Shown: positions 1 through 7,138, counted from the first letter of the stretch. The stretch is 23,429 nt of DNA from Helicobacteraceae bacterium (GCA_027061425.1 JALSUN010000197.1:1-23429); one strand, 5' to 3'. Numbers and translations are program-made. The notes: generated by a model from the sequence alone, not told the origin.

Positions 1-670
1 GGGTCCGTACATTGTTCTCTGTTGCCCCCTCATCTTCCCAAACATAGTTGACAGCCTGATCAAAACTGACGATCACACCAAGTTGGGCGACCAGCAGACG
101 TATAAAAGTGTTCTCTTTTTTGGTGAGCTTGAGCATTTTGTCTTCATAAAAGACCTTATCAAGATCAATATCCAAATGGTAGCCCTCTCCAAAAGGGATG
201 ATGGGCTTGTCTGAGATCTTTTTTGCAAAGAGGAGCTTTTCGAGGTGGTCTTTGTTTGACTTCAGCATACTCAGATCTTCATCACGTTTTTTCTCCTCTT
301 CATATTTGTAGAGGGCCATCTGAATTGTACCATGCAGTGACTGTGGATCAAAAGGTTTAACTATATATCCATAAGGCTCACATGTCTTAGCTTCTTCAAT
401 GATCTCATTTTCAAAATGTGAGGTCAAGAAGATAAAGGGGATCCCATGTTTGTTATGGATAAAGTGTGCGAGGCCTATACCGTCATTGACCTCTTGAAGT
501 GAAATGTCCAACAAGATAAGGTCTGGTTCATAGATCTTGATCTTGTTTCGTGCTTGTATCACGGTATCAGCAGTGGAGACTACCTCATACTTTAGCTTTT
601 CTAGAGACATCTTTAGGTTGAGTGCAGTGACTTCATCATCTTCAACGATTAATATTTTTTGGCTCATCAT
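1..670 (-). CDS. Response regulator, receiver plus winged-helix output (partial)
   Basis: Reading the minus strand from the ATG at 670 gives an open frame that runs off the left edge (about 223 residues visible). An N-terminal CheY-like receiver domain spans residues 5-120: acidic pair D11/D12, phospho-acceptor D55 in the LILLD strand, T83, and K105 in YIVKPF. A charged linker (about 122-150) leads into the start of an OmpR/PhoB-type winged helix, recognisable by LKLTKKENTFIRLL, where LTxxE begins the recognition fold. The C-terminus is missing. Two ATG codons stand in a row (670 and 667); AAGG at 674-677 is better spaced for the second. The gene follows the PhoB-like regulator on the same strand after a 158-bp gap holding its own tandem repeat, so it is probably transcribed separately. 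No histidine kinase is in view. The family is sure; the signal is unknown. Confidence 0.9.
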   Translation of the reverse strand, partial: MMSQKILIVEDDEVTALNLKMSLEKLKYEVVSTADTVIQARNKIKIYEPDLILLDISLQEVNDGIGLAHFIHNKHGIPFIFLTSHFENEIIEEAKTCEPYGYIVKPFDPQSLHGTIQMALYKYEEEKKRDEDLSMLKSNKDHLEKLLFAKKISDKPIIPFGEGYHLDIDLDKVFYEDKMLKLTKKENTFIRLLVAQLGVIVSFDQAVNYVWEDEGATENNVRT

Positions 671-710
671 ATACCTTATATAAGATTTCTTTATCAATAA
701 AATCTATCTC

Positions 711-755
711 TCTATAGTTCTAACACAAAAAAGATAAAGGTGATATAAAGGTGAT
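711..755 (-). promoter_or_regulatory. Tandem 11-bp operator and putative -10 upstream of the partial response regulator
   Basis: On the plus strand the 11-mer ATAAAGGTGAT occurs twice back to back, at 734-744 and 745-755. Adjacent 11-bp direct repeats are typical binding sites for OmpR/PhoB-family regulators. Downstream on the minus strand, TATAGA at 716-711 could be the -10 box. The repeat differs from the TGTAAC-type repeats of the neighbouring promoters, so a different regulator, possibly the product of this gene, is the likely ligand. That assignment is inference. Confidence 0.55.
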
Positions 756-828
756 TTATTACAATTTATAAAAAGAGAGAGTGAGAAAAAAAGGAGGTTA
801 TTAAGCTTTAAATAGCATCAATGATGGT

Positions 829-1506
829 TTAATGCATCGTATAACCAATGCCTCGAACTGTTTTAATATAGTCTTTACTTTTGTCTGGATCGATCTTCTC
901 TTTGAGTCGGTTTATAGCGACATTGACTGTTCGTCCTTGATAGCTTTCACTTTTTCCCCAGACATGTTTAAGAAGGTAGTCACGTTTTAAGACAGTATTT
1001 TTACTCTCTATAAAGATGTTTAAAAGATCAAACTCCAGTTTGGTCAGTTCTACAATCTTACCTTCTATTATCACTTCACGAGAACGTAAGTCAAGAGAGA
1101 TGTCTCTAAAAGTTACTTTATGATTTTGTAAAGAGGCCTGTGTTCGACGTAGTACTGCCTGTATGCGGTAAAAAAGCTCTTGCATGTCAAATGGTTTGGT
1201 AATGTAATCATCAGCACCCCGTAAAAAGCCCTCTTCCAAATGGTACTTGGTTGCCTTAGCAGAGAGATAAATAACAGGTATTTGCATCCCTTGGTCTCTC
1301 AACATAGCGATAAACTCACTGCCTTCGATGTCGGGAAGGTTTCTGTCCATTATGATGAGGTCTACACTCTCTTCACTAAGAGCTTGACGCACATGCTTGG
1401 TACTTAAAAACCCTAAGGTCTCATAACCCTCTTTTGAGAGTCTGTGTTCAAGAACCTCTAAAAGGTCCTCTTCATCTTCCACAATTAAAATCTGTGCTGG
1501 CATCAT
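829..1506 (-). CDS. PhoB/OmpR-family response regulator
   Basis: This is a complete 225-residue response regulator of normal length for the OmpR/PhoB family. The receiver domain covers residues 4-120, with acidic residues E10/D11/E12, phospho-acceptor D54 in IIMDRNLPD, S82 at the switch position and K104 in YITKPF. The winged-helix DNA-binding domain covers about 130-225, with the family signatures ELTKLEFDLL, GRTVNVAINRLKEKI and the closing TVRGIGY. Two ATGs adjoin (1506 and 1503); GGGG at 1510-1513 is better spaced for the second. Its own promoter carries 11-bp-phased TGTAAC repeats, as do the divergent lipoprotein gene and the TonB operon. I therefore infer that it is a PhoB-type phosphate regulator with autoregulation. 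The family is certain and the phosphate role is inferred, because no pst genes or kinase lie in the window. Confidence 0.92.
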   Translation of the reverse strand: MMPAQILIVEDEEDLLEVLEHRLSKEGYETLGFLSTKHVRQALSEESVDLIIMDRNLPDIEGSEFIAMLRDQGMQIPVIYLSAKATKYHLEEGFLRGADDYITKPFDMQELFYRIQAVLRRTQASLQNHKVTFRDISLDLRSREVIIEGKIVELTKLEFDLLNIFIESKNTVLKRDYLLKHVWGKSESYQGRTVNVAINRLKEKIDPDKSKDYIKTVRGIGYTMH

Positions 1507-1533
1507 GCGCCCCTATACATTTGATAGTTGTAC

Positions 1534-1596
1534 TCTATAGCTTTTTGATAACACTTAGGTTACAAAACATGGGAGAAAGGTTACAAAGCTGTTACA
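1534..1596 (-). promoter_or_regulatory. Two PhoB-box-like repeat pairs and -10 of the response regulator gene
   Basis: Read on the minus strand: TGTAAC at 1596-1591, TGTAAC at 1585-1580 (11-bp step), a weak TCCCAT at 1574-1569, TGTAAC at 1564-1559 and TGTTAT at 1553-1548 (11-bp step). After 8 bp comes TATAGA at 1539-1534, a plausible -10 box. The start codon lies about 28 bp further on. The 11-bp spacing of TGTxAy hexamers matches the known Pho box design (E. coli CTGTCAT repeats). No -35 box is evident, as expected for activator-dependent promoters. This suggests positive autoregulation. Confidence 0.7.
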
Positions 1597-1654
1597 ATCA
1601 TTATGGAAGAAATACTATATATAATGTCCCCTTATTCTCTTCGCATTAAAACAG

Positions 1655-1709
1655 TGTAACCTCTCTGTTACACAATGGTAGTTTTGATGTAATAGAAGCA
1701 TTTTATAAT
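1655..1709 (+). promoter_or_regulatory. PhoB-box-like promoter of the beta-helix lipoprotein gene
   Basis: Hexamers step by exactly 11 bp: TGTAAC 1655-1660, TGTTAC 1666-1671, a degenerate GGTAGT 1677-1682 and TGTAAT 1688-1693. Ten bases later stands a perfect TATAAT at 1704-1709. The Shine-Dalgarno AAGGAG (1725-1730) and the ATG at 1739 follow, so the leader is short. The layout superimposes base for base on the TonB operon promoter at 3311-3365. Activation by the divergently encoded PhoB-like regulator is the natural reading. Confidence 0.78.
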
Positions 1710-1738
1710 TCGATCAACTTAATCAAGGAGCCTTTCCA

Positions 1739-3022
1739 ATGGCAATGAATTCTAAAATCGTATCAACAATCGCACTTAGTAGCTTAGCAGCAGCAGTATT
1801 AACTTTTACAGGTTGTAGTAGTAAAGATGATGGTGGTAGCACGGGTGGCGGAAATGATTCATCTTGTGATGCAAGTTTTACAGTTTTAGATGCAGAAATC
1901 TCATCTGACACTCTTCTTGATCCATCAAAAACTTACGGTATGGAAGGCAAAGTCAATGTCAAAAGTGGAGCAATACTTACTATCCCTGCTGGAACAACTA
2001 TAGCTGGATGTAAACCTTCATCGTTTATGGTTGTTGAGCCAGGTGCAAAACTTATTGCTGTTGGTAGCAAGGCCAAGCCTATTGTTTTTACTTCACAAAA
2101 AGATGTTCTTGGTGAATCTGAGGCAAATAAAGCTGGAGAGTGGGGTGGACTTGTTCTTGCCGGAAATGCATATACACATTACTCTGACAACAAATACGAA
2201 GCAGATGAGAGTGTAAGCTTCGGTAGTACAGGTCATACACATGACGCTGAATCTTCGGGAGATTTGGAGTATGTTGTGATTAAACACTCTGGTTATGAGG
2301 TAGAAAAGGACAAAGAGCTTAACGGTCTTTCACTTGCCGGTGTTGGTTCAGGAACTATACTTAAAAATATTGCGATCATCGGTGGACTTGATGATGGTAT
2401 GGAAATCTGGGGTGGTACTGTAAATCTTGATGGTCTTTATATCTACAATGCACAAGATGATTCTGTAGATACTGACCTGGGTTACCGTGGAACGATTCAA
2501 AATGTTTTAGTTCGTCAGGTAAATGTTGACAAAACAAACAACCATGACTCTGCCGGTATGGAGTTTGGTAATGACCATAACACGATCAAAACCGATGACT
2601 CGAATGCAACACAGCCAAATATGATCAACTACACGGCTTATATCAAAGGTGGTGGTATTTCTATTAAAGATGATGCAGGTACCAAACTTACCAATGTTAA
2701 GTTTATCAGTGCTAAAACTACTGATACACAGCAGGTGTTTTATAGAAGTTCAGATGTTGTCGATACCCATGCTATGCATGTAGATGGTACTTTGTGTTTC
2801 AATGATACTGCAGTGACGCTTGCACCTGATAACACTACCTACTCAGATAAAAACTCTAAAGATACCAGCCCGAAAACTGCTCTTTATGACTGGGTTACAA
2901 TTTCTGGTGTTCAAATGGGTGGGAGTGGAAGTATCAATGTCGATAGTGTCGCGTGTAACGGTGCGGATGAAGCTAATATCTGGAAAGGTAAAGCAGGCTC
3001 TAACGCTCCATTAGAAAACTAA
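1739..3022 (+). CDS. Right-handed beta-helix lipoprotein, probable TonB-receptor partner
   Basis: A 427-residue protein. Residues 1-25 are a lipoprotein signal peptide ending in LTFTG before the lipidated C26. A flexible Gly/Ser/Asp tether (27-42) follows, suggesting display away from the membrane. The body alternates short hydrophobic strands, glycines and asparagines (for example VKSGAILTIPAGTTI, KPIVFTSQKD, YVVIKHSGYEVE, GLYIYNAQDDSVD), as in right-handed parallel beta-helix proteins. Besides C26 there are four cysteines that could form disulfides. AAGGAG eight bases before the ATG at 1739 fixes the start. Similar proteins in other phyla are often vaguely annotated, and I do not know a proven function. 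A shared Pho-box-like promoter with the neighbouring TonB operon suggests it works with that receptor, perhaps as a surface capture lipoprotein like SusD. That role is inference. Confidence 0.85.
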   Translation: MAMNSKIVSTIALSSLAAAVLTFTGCSSKDDGGSTGGGNDSSCDASFTVLDAEISSDTLLDPSKTYGMEGKVNVKSGAILTIPAGTTIAGCKPSSFMVVEPGAKLIAVGSKAKPIVFTSQKDVLGESEANKAGEWGGLVLAGNAYTHYSDNKYEADESVSFGSTGHTHDAESSGDLEYVVIKHSGYEVEKDKELNGLSLAGVGSGTILKNIAIIGGLDDGMEIWGGTVNLDGLYIYNAQDDSVDTDLGYRGTIQNVLVRQVNVDKTNNHDSAGMEFGNDHNTIKTDDSNATQPNMINYTAYIKGGGISIKDDAGTKLTNVKFISAKTTDTQQVFYRSSDVVDTHAMHVDGTLCFNDTAVTLAPDNTTYSDKNSKDTSPKTALYDWVTISGVQMGGSGSINVDSVACNGADEANIWKGKAGSNAPLEN

Positions 3023-3034
3023 TTCCATATCTTT

Positions 3035-3061
3035 AAAAACGAGAGGGTTACTCTCGTTTTT
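3035..3061 (+). terminator. Rho-independent terminator after the lipoprotein gene
   Basis: Inverted repeat with stem AAAAACGAGAG (3035-3045), loop GGTTA (3046-3050) and CTCTCGTTTTT (3051-3061). The 3' arm is itself the U-tract. It lies 13 bases after the stop codon and separates this transcript from the TonB operon, which agrees with the operon having its own promoter. Confidence 0.88.
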
Positions 3062-3310
3062 CTCTCCTTTTCCCCATTAGTTTCCTATTCCTTATATTAA
3101 TCCTTGATATCAGTGATGTTATGACCATAGTCAAGATCAAAGATATTGACCTTTCAGCATAGGGTCTCGAGATGAACAGTGCCTTTGTCTTTTATGGCAA
3201 GATCGCCATGGCAGTTGAACGTTCAGAGTAATTTTTGTAACCATCGCGAAACCATTACAGAAGCCTATATTAGGGCTTCTTATCTGATTTTTTATACTAA
3301 AAACTCCTTC
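3062..3310. other. Intergenic stretch with a hairpin but no convincing gene
   Basis: No convincing protein gene lies between the lipoprotein terminator and the TonB operon promoter. A plus-strand frame from about 3100 to 3235 reads through short open pieces (a 13-codon run from 3121 ending at TAG, then 19 codons from an ATG at about 3172), which could be a coding remnant or chance. A hairpin with arms AGAAGCC (3259-3265) and GGCTTCT (3274-3280), followed by a T-rich run at 3288-3293, resembles a terminator. A small RNA ending there is possible. An isolated TGTAAC lies at 3236-3241. Confidence 0.4.
3259..3293 (+). terminator. Terminator-like hairpin in the intergenic stretch
   Basis: A seven-base-pair stem (AGAAGCC with GGCTTCT), an eight-base loop, then six bases and TTTTTT. 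It lies just upstream of the TonB operon promoter. It could end a small RNA started after 3062, or insulate the operon from read-through. Confidence 0.45.
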
Positions 3311-3365
3311 TGTAACCAAAATGTTACACATAAGTAACGAATGTGTAATCACTCGCCTCTATTAT
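3311..3365 (+). promoter_or_regulatory. PhoB-box-like promoter of the TonB operon
   Basis: Four hexamers step by exactly 11 bp: TGTAAC 3311-3316, TGTTAC 3322-3327, AGTAAC 3333-3338 and TGTAAT 3344-3349. After exactly 10 bp comes TATTAT at 3360-3365 as the -10 box. First, second and fourth hexamers and all spacings are identical to those at 1655-1709, although the sequences between them differ. This is strong evidence for a shared regulator. Identification as PhoB rests on the 11-bp TGTxAy design and the adjacent regulator gene. Confidence 0.8.
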
Positions 3366-3418
3366 TTCATTATCTTAAAATATAGGTCTCTCTCTCTTGA
3401 GGGGCTGATGGGGAATCC

Positions 3419-4177
3419 ATGTCTACAAAAATGCAGAACATTGCTTTGAGTATGTTGATCGCGGGCACGTCTTTAATGGCGAGCAGTGACAATATGGCGG
3501 AGTCGTTGATGAAGTTACGTGCTGAGGTTGAGCAGCTTGACAGTGCTATCGCTGACGAAAAAGACAGCTACAAAGGTGAAATGAAATCACTTCGCATGCA
3601 GAAAAATGATCTTGAGTCTATTATCGCTAGAGAAGAGCTTCGCATAAAACAGTTGCAGGTAGAGATGTCTAAGGTCAAAAAAGAGGTCAAAGAGGCGGGT
3701 AAGAACTCTGTCGGTCTCAAGCCGATCGTCCTTGAAGCTCTGGCAACACTTGAAAAAACTGTTCAGACACAGATTCCTTTTAAAACAGAAGACCGTATTG
3801 CTGACATCCACCGTATTCAAAAGCAGGTTGAAAACGATGAGGTAACGGCCCAAAAAGGTCTTGCGTTGACATGGAACGCTTATGGTGATGCGATCCGTAT
3901 GAGTAAAGAGAATGGCATCTTCAAGCAGACCATCAACCTTAACGGCCAGGACCGACTTGCTGAAGTGGCGCGTGTCGGTACGATGATGATGTTCTTCAAA
4001 ACACCTAACGATGAGATGGGTTATGTACTCAAAGATGACAATGGCTGGAACTATAAAGAGGTGCTTTCCAAAGATGAAAAAGTTCAGATCGCTTCGATCT
4101 TCGATGCCTTTAAAAAGCAGATTAGAACAGGGTACTTCACACTGCCTAATGCGCTTGTAACTGCGGAGGTGAAATAA
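3419..4177 (+). CDS. DUF3450-family periplasmic coiled-coil protein
   Basis: A 252-residue protein with a signal peptide (residues 1 to about 22, ending SLMA before SS). A long charged coiled coil follows (about 25-100, rich in E, K, L, Q), then a compact C-terminal half. DUF3450 proteins are the usual first gene of TonB2/TtpC-type clusters in Vibrio and marine gammaproteobacteria. They are thought to assist the TtpC-ExbB-ExbD-TonB complex in the periplasm, but their role is not settled. The ATG at 3419 has GGGGA close upstream; M5 at 3431 is an alternative that keeps the signal peptide. It is the first gene of the operon, about 55 bp after the putative -10 box, and its stop overlaps the next start by one base (TAATG). 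Confidence 0.85.
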   Translation: MSTKMQNIALSMLIAGTSLMASSDNMAESLMKLRAEVEQLDSAIADEKDSYKGEMKSLRMQKNDLESIIAREELRIKQLQVEMSKVKKEVKEAGKNSVGLKPIVLEALATLEKTVQTQIPFKTEDRIADIHRIQKQVENDEVTAQKGLALTWNAYGDAIRMSKENGIFKQTINLNGQDRLAEVARVGTMMMFFKTPNDEMGYVLKDDNGWNYKEVLSKDEKVQIASIFDAFKKQIRTGYFTLPNALVTAEVK

Positions 4178-5490
4178 TGAAAAGATTGCTACTCGTTTTA
4201 ATGCTACTCTCTGTGACACTTTTTGGAGCGACGGATACACAGTTAGAGCGTGCTTACGCTAAAGAGTTCGCTTTTATGAAAGCACAAAAGAAGATGTTGA
4301 CCAGCCGTTTAGAACGTGTCAAGTCTGATAACGCTTCAAAACTCAAGGCAACAAAGTCTGAACTTAATGGGCTTCAAAACAAGGTACTTTCACGTCAGGC
4401 ACAGAGTGAACGTCTTAATGATGCGCTTTATGTAGCGCAGCAAAACGCACAAAATGTCAGTGACGATGTCTCTATGGTCGAAGCAGTGGTACTACAGGCA
4501 CAATCTTCACTAACACCTTATGAGATTAAAATCGAAGCAGACAAAGACCACTATCAAGAAGCTTTGAAAACGATTTTCAGCGCCTCTAATACATTGATCC
4601 AAAAACTTTCTACTATTGAAGTGACTAAGGCACCTTTTTATCTTAATGATGGAACTGAGAAGCTTGGTACCGTGGTTAAAGTTGGAAACATCGCACGTTT
4701 TGGTGTAGATGGTCAAAATGCGGGGGCTTTGGTTCCAGCAGGCGACAACAAGTTCAAACTTTATGATGAACCCACAGCAGTTGAAACAGCGAAGGCATTG
4801 GCAGCTGACAAGATGCCAGAGACTTTACATATCTTCATATTTGAAAACAGCACTAAAGAGATTGAAGATAAAACAGAAAAAACGATTTACTCAGTCATTA
4901 ATTCAGGTGGGATTATCGGTTGGGTCATCATGGGTCTGGGCGCTTTTGGTCTGCTTCTGGCACTGTTGCGCTTCTTCTTCCTGATGGGGTCCAACTCGGC
5001 GACAGGTCCACTGGCGAAAGCCACCCTTATCCAGCTCAAAGAGGGTGGACAGGAGCAGGCACTCACTTTCCTGAAAACCAAGAAAGGAGCTACAGCACGT
5101 GTACTAAAAGCGACCATTCGCAACCTTGAAGGAGACCGTGAACATGTCGAGGATGTGGTCATGGAGTCGATCATGCATGAGAGCAGCAGACTGGATCGTT
5201 TCGGTTCGGCCATTATGGTGATCGCAGCAGTTGCACCGCTACTGGGTCTTTTGGGAACGGTAACGGGTATGATCGCGACTTTTGACATCATCACAGAGTT
5301 TGGAACGGGTGATCCGAAACTGCTTTCAGGGGGCATCTCGATCGCCCTTGTGACAACAGAACTGGGTCTTATCGTCGCTATCCCGATGCTGCTGGTAGGA
5401 AACATGTTAAGCGCCTGGGCAGAGAAGATCAAAGATGCGATGGAGCACTCAGCACTTCACGTCATTAACGAGTACAACAAGACCAAATAA
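4177..5490 (+). CDS. TtpC-like MotA/TolQ/ExbB proton-channel family protein
   Basis: A 437-residue protein. A signal peptide (1-18) is followed by a periplasmic coiled coil (about 20-110) and a globular periplasmic region to about 240. A membrane segment at about 245-270 is followed by a cytoplasmic stretch. Two more membrane segments at about 344-370 and 386-412 form the MotA/TolQ/ExbB core, with APLLGLLGTVTGMIATF and TTELGLIVAIP. This fusion of a long periplasmic domain to an ExbB-like core matches TtpC of the Vibrio TonB2 system, which is required along with ExbB2/ExbD2/TonB2 for energising receptors. It overlaps the genes on both sides by one base, implying tight translational coupling. 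It is about twice the length of a plain ExbB, which distinguishes it from the true ExbB downstream. Confidence 0.9.
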   Translation: MKRLLLVLMLLSVTLFGATDTQLERAYAKEFAFMKAQKKMLTSRLERVKSDNASKLKATKSELNGLQNKVLSRQAQSERLNDALYVAQQNAQNVSDDVSMVEAVVLQAQSSLTPYEIKIEADKDHYQEALKTIFSASNTLIQKLSTIEVTKAPFYLNDGTEKLGTVVKVGNIARFGVDGQNAGALVPAGDNKFKLYDEPTAVETAKALAADKMPETLHIFIFENSTKEIEDKTEKTIYSVINSGGIIGWVIMGLGAFGLLLALLRFFFLMGSNSATGPLAKATLIQLKEGGQEQALTFLKTKKGATARVLKATIRNLEGDREHVEDVVMESIMHESSRLDRFGSAIMVIAAVAPLLGLLGTVTGMIATFDIITEFGTGDPKLLSGGISIALVTTELGLIVAIPMLLVGNMLSAWAEKIKDAMEHSALHVINEYNKTK

Positions 5491-6107
5491 TGATAGGCGT
5501 CTATATAGAAGGCTTTTTGGAGTACATGCACAGCGGTGGCTTTGTCATGTGGCCGCTCTTTTTTGCTGCGATGTTTTTGTGGTTTGGACTGGGGTTTCGG
5601 TTTCACACCCTCAAACGTGGTTCCAAAAAGAGTGTGCGTACGCTCATCAGAAAGTATGACGAACATAAACGTACCAAGGTAGTCGGTCTGATCGACAGTG
5701 CCATTCAAGATGGTATGGCGATTGTTAATGAGTTTGGCCGTAACAAGATGGCGCGCAAGCTCATCGATGACAAGTTTTATGAGTATGAAATGGCCATTAG
5801 AAAGTACTCCAAAATGGTGATGACCCTCGTGGCTATAGCACCGCTGATCGGTCTTTTGGGAACGGTAGTGGGGATGATAGAGACCTTTGACTCTCTGGCA
5901 TCTGCCTCACTCTTCTCTCAGAGTGGTGGTATTGCAGGCGGTATCTCTCAGGCACTTTTTACCACACAACTGGGTCTGGTCGTAGCGGTTCCTGGTGTGA
6001 TTATCGGACGTCTTCTCGATCGCAGAAGTCATGTGATGGAGCTTGAGTTAGAGCAGATCAAAGATATATTATGTGTAGAAGGTTTAAAGGAAGATCATGA
6101 AGTTTAG
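5490..6107 (+). CDS. exbB: ExbB-type proton channel subunit
   Basis: A 205-residue inner-membrane protein with the three-helix ExbB/TolQ topology. The first membrane segment is at about 15-37 (GGFVMWPLFFAAMFLWFGLG). The second and third, at about 108-132 and 150-172, contain the family signature IAPLIGLLGTVVGMIETF and the helix TTQLGLVVAVPGVIIG. ExbB and ExbD form the proton-motive-force-driven motor that moves TonB. It lacks the periplasmic extension of the preceding TtpC-like protein, so the operon encodes both types, as in the Vibrio TonB2 cluster. The ATG overlaps the preceding stop by one base, and the end overlaps exbD by 11 bases. Confidence 0.93.
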   Translation: MIGVYIEGFLEYMHSGGFVMWPLFFAAMFLWFGLGFRFHTLKRGSKKSVRTLIRKYDEHKRTKVVGLIDSAIQDGMAIVNEFGRNKMARKLIDDKFYEYEMAIRKYSKMVMTLVAIAPLIGLLGTVVGMIETFDSLASASLFSQSGGIAGGISQALFTTQLGLVVAVPGVIIGRLLDRRSHVMELELEQIKDILCVEGLKEDHEV

Positions 6108-6501
6108 AAGAAAAAAAGAGCAGGTCAGCGATGTCGACATGTCACCACTGATCGACATGGTGTTTATATTGTTGATCTTTTTTATGGTGAGTTCGACCTT
6201 TACCAAAGATATGAAACTCGACCTTGAACGTCCAGGTGCTTCGTCAGCATCTCGTGCCTCTTCGAAGGTGATCCGTGTCTACATCGACAACACGGGTGAG
6301 ACCTATGTCGATGGACAACCGGTGAAGACATGGGCGATACAGGGAAAACTTCGTGAGATGTTACGTGCAGCGACTGAGAAGTCGGTACTGGTCATCACGG
6401 ATGACAGCATCTCTGTGGACAAACTCATTGACGTCGTTGACCAGTGTCGTCTTTCAGGTGCGAGCGATGTGGCGGTAGCGACCAAAAAAGAGGTTGGCTA
6501 A
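6097..6501 (+). CDS. exbD: ExbD/TolR-family motor protein
   Basis: A 134-residue protein of usual ExbD length. A short basic cytoplasmic N-terminus precedes a single membrane helix (about 16-37) with the signature MSPLIDMVFILLIFFMV. D20 in that helix matches the essential proton-carrying aspartate of ExbD/TolR. The rest is a periplasmic domain ending in a typical VDQCRLSGASDVAVATK stretch. It starts inside the end of exbB (11-base overlap) and is followed after one base by the preferred tonB start. It couples proton flow through ExbB to TonB. Confidence 0.94.
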   Translation: MKFRRKKEQVSDVDMSPLIDMVFILLIFFMVSSTFTKDMKLDLERPGASSASRASSKVIRVYIDNTGETYVDGQPVKTWAIQGKLREMLRAATEKSVLVITDDSISVDKLIDVVDQCRLSGASDVAVATKKEVG

Positions 6502-6502
6502 G

Positions 6503-7138
6503 GTGCGTAGACCAACACTGAGCCTCTACATCAAGTCCATCCTGTGGATGATCTTTGGTGTGGTCTTTGTCTTTGGAACCGTCATCATGATGAATGAAGC
6601 CGGTGGGGTTCATGAGACTAAGAAAAAGGCGAGCAGTGCCAACTTCGAGATACAGAAGATGGTAAAGCCCAAGCCTAAGCCAAAACAAAAGCCCAAGCCA
6701 AAACCGAGAAAAGCACAACATAAACGTTCAGCACCGACACCGAACATGAGTTCGTCACTCAGTGGTATCGACACGGGCCTTGATGCCTTTGCCAGTGATG
6801 ACATGGGGATGGATGACAACCTGCTGGGTGACGTAGGTAAAGATGTAGTGATGACAGGTGACTCGGTCGATGTTAAGCCCAAACCGGCGCAGCGCTCTGC
6901 CATGGAGTACCCAAAGTCTGCACGTAAAAATGGTGTGACAGGTTTTGTTCTAATGAACCTGCTTATCAACAAAAGCGGTCAGATCGAGAAGGTCAAAGTC
7001 CTTCAGTCCGAACCCGCAGGTGTCTTTGACGATGTGGCAAAAGCAGGTGTGAGAAGCTGGGTCTTTACCCCGGCACAGTACAAAGGCCAGAACGTCAAAG
7101 TCTGGGCCAAACAGAAGATCAGATTTGATCTGCAATAA
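6503..7138 (+). CDS. tonB: TonB energy transducer (GTG start preferred)
   Basis: A 211-residue protein: membrane anchor at about 8-30, a Lys-Pro-rich rod (KPKPKPKQKPKPKPRK), a Ser/Asp-rich spacer and the C-terminal TonB domain (about 130-211). That domain has the hallmarks YPKSARKNGVTGFV, INKSGQIEKVKVL and a closing W-FTPAQ/KQKIRFDL pattern. TonB carries energy from ExbB/ExbD to outer-membrane receptors. The open frame can be read from TTG at 6494, but the Shine-Dalgarno AGAGG (6489-6493) abuts that codon. GTG at 6503 is nine bases downstream and one base after the exbD stop, so I choose GTG. It is a short-type TonB, like TonB2 rather than E. coli TonB. Confidence 0.9.
   Translation: MRRPTLSLYIKSILWMIFGVVFVFGTVIMMNEAGGVHETKKKASSANFEIQKMVKPKPKPKQKPKPKPRKAQHKRSAPTPNMSSSLSGIDTGLDAFASDDMGMDDNLLGDVGKDVVMTGDSVDVKPKPAQRSAMEYPKSARKNGVTGFVLMNLLINKSGQIEKVKVLQSEPAGVFDDVAKAGVRSWVFTPAQYKGQNVKVWAKQKIRFDLQ

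Noticed and set aside
1655..1672. Inverted repeat TGTAAC-N6-GTTACA before the lipoprotein gene (also 3311-3328) as a dimeric repressor operator
   Set aside because: The same bases are better explained as the first two of four direct repeats with an 11-bp step in both promoters; the palindrome arises because TGTAAC and TGTTAC are near reverse complements when shifted by one base.
3172..3231. 19-codon frame in the intergenic stretch as a small protein gene
   Set aside because: No convincing ribosome-binding site or hydrophobic segment, and it is preceded in frame by a stop; evidence is too weak to call a gene.
3587..4240. 217-codon minus-strand frame opposite the DUF3450 gene
   Set aside because: The plus-strand product has a signal peptide, coiled coil and operon context; the minus-strand translation is rich in Phe, Leu, Cys and His as expected of an antisense shadow.
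4887..5432. Long open frame on the minus strand inside the TtpC-like gene
   Set aside because: It is a shadow of a well-supported channel-family gene; its serine/proline-rich translation has no domain and no ribosome-binding site.
6494..6496. TTG at 6494 as the tonB start
   Set aside because: The only good ribosome-binding site directly touches this codon; GTG at 6503 has correct spacing and a one-base gap to exbD.
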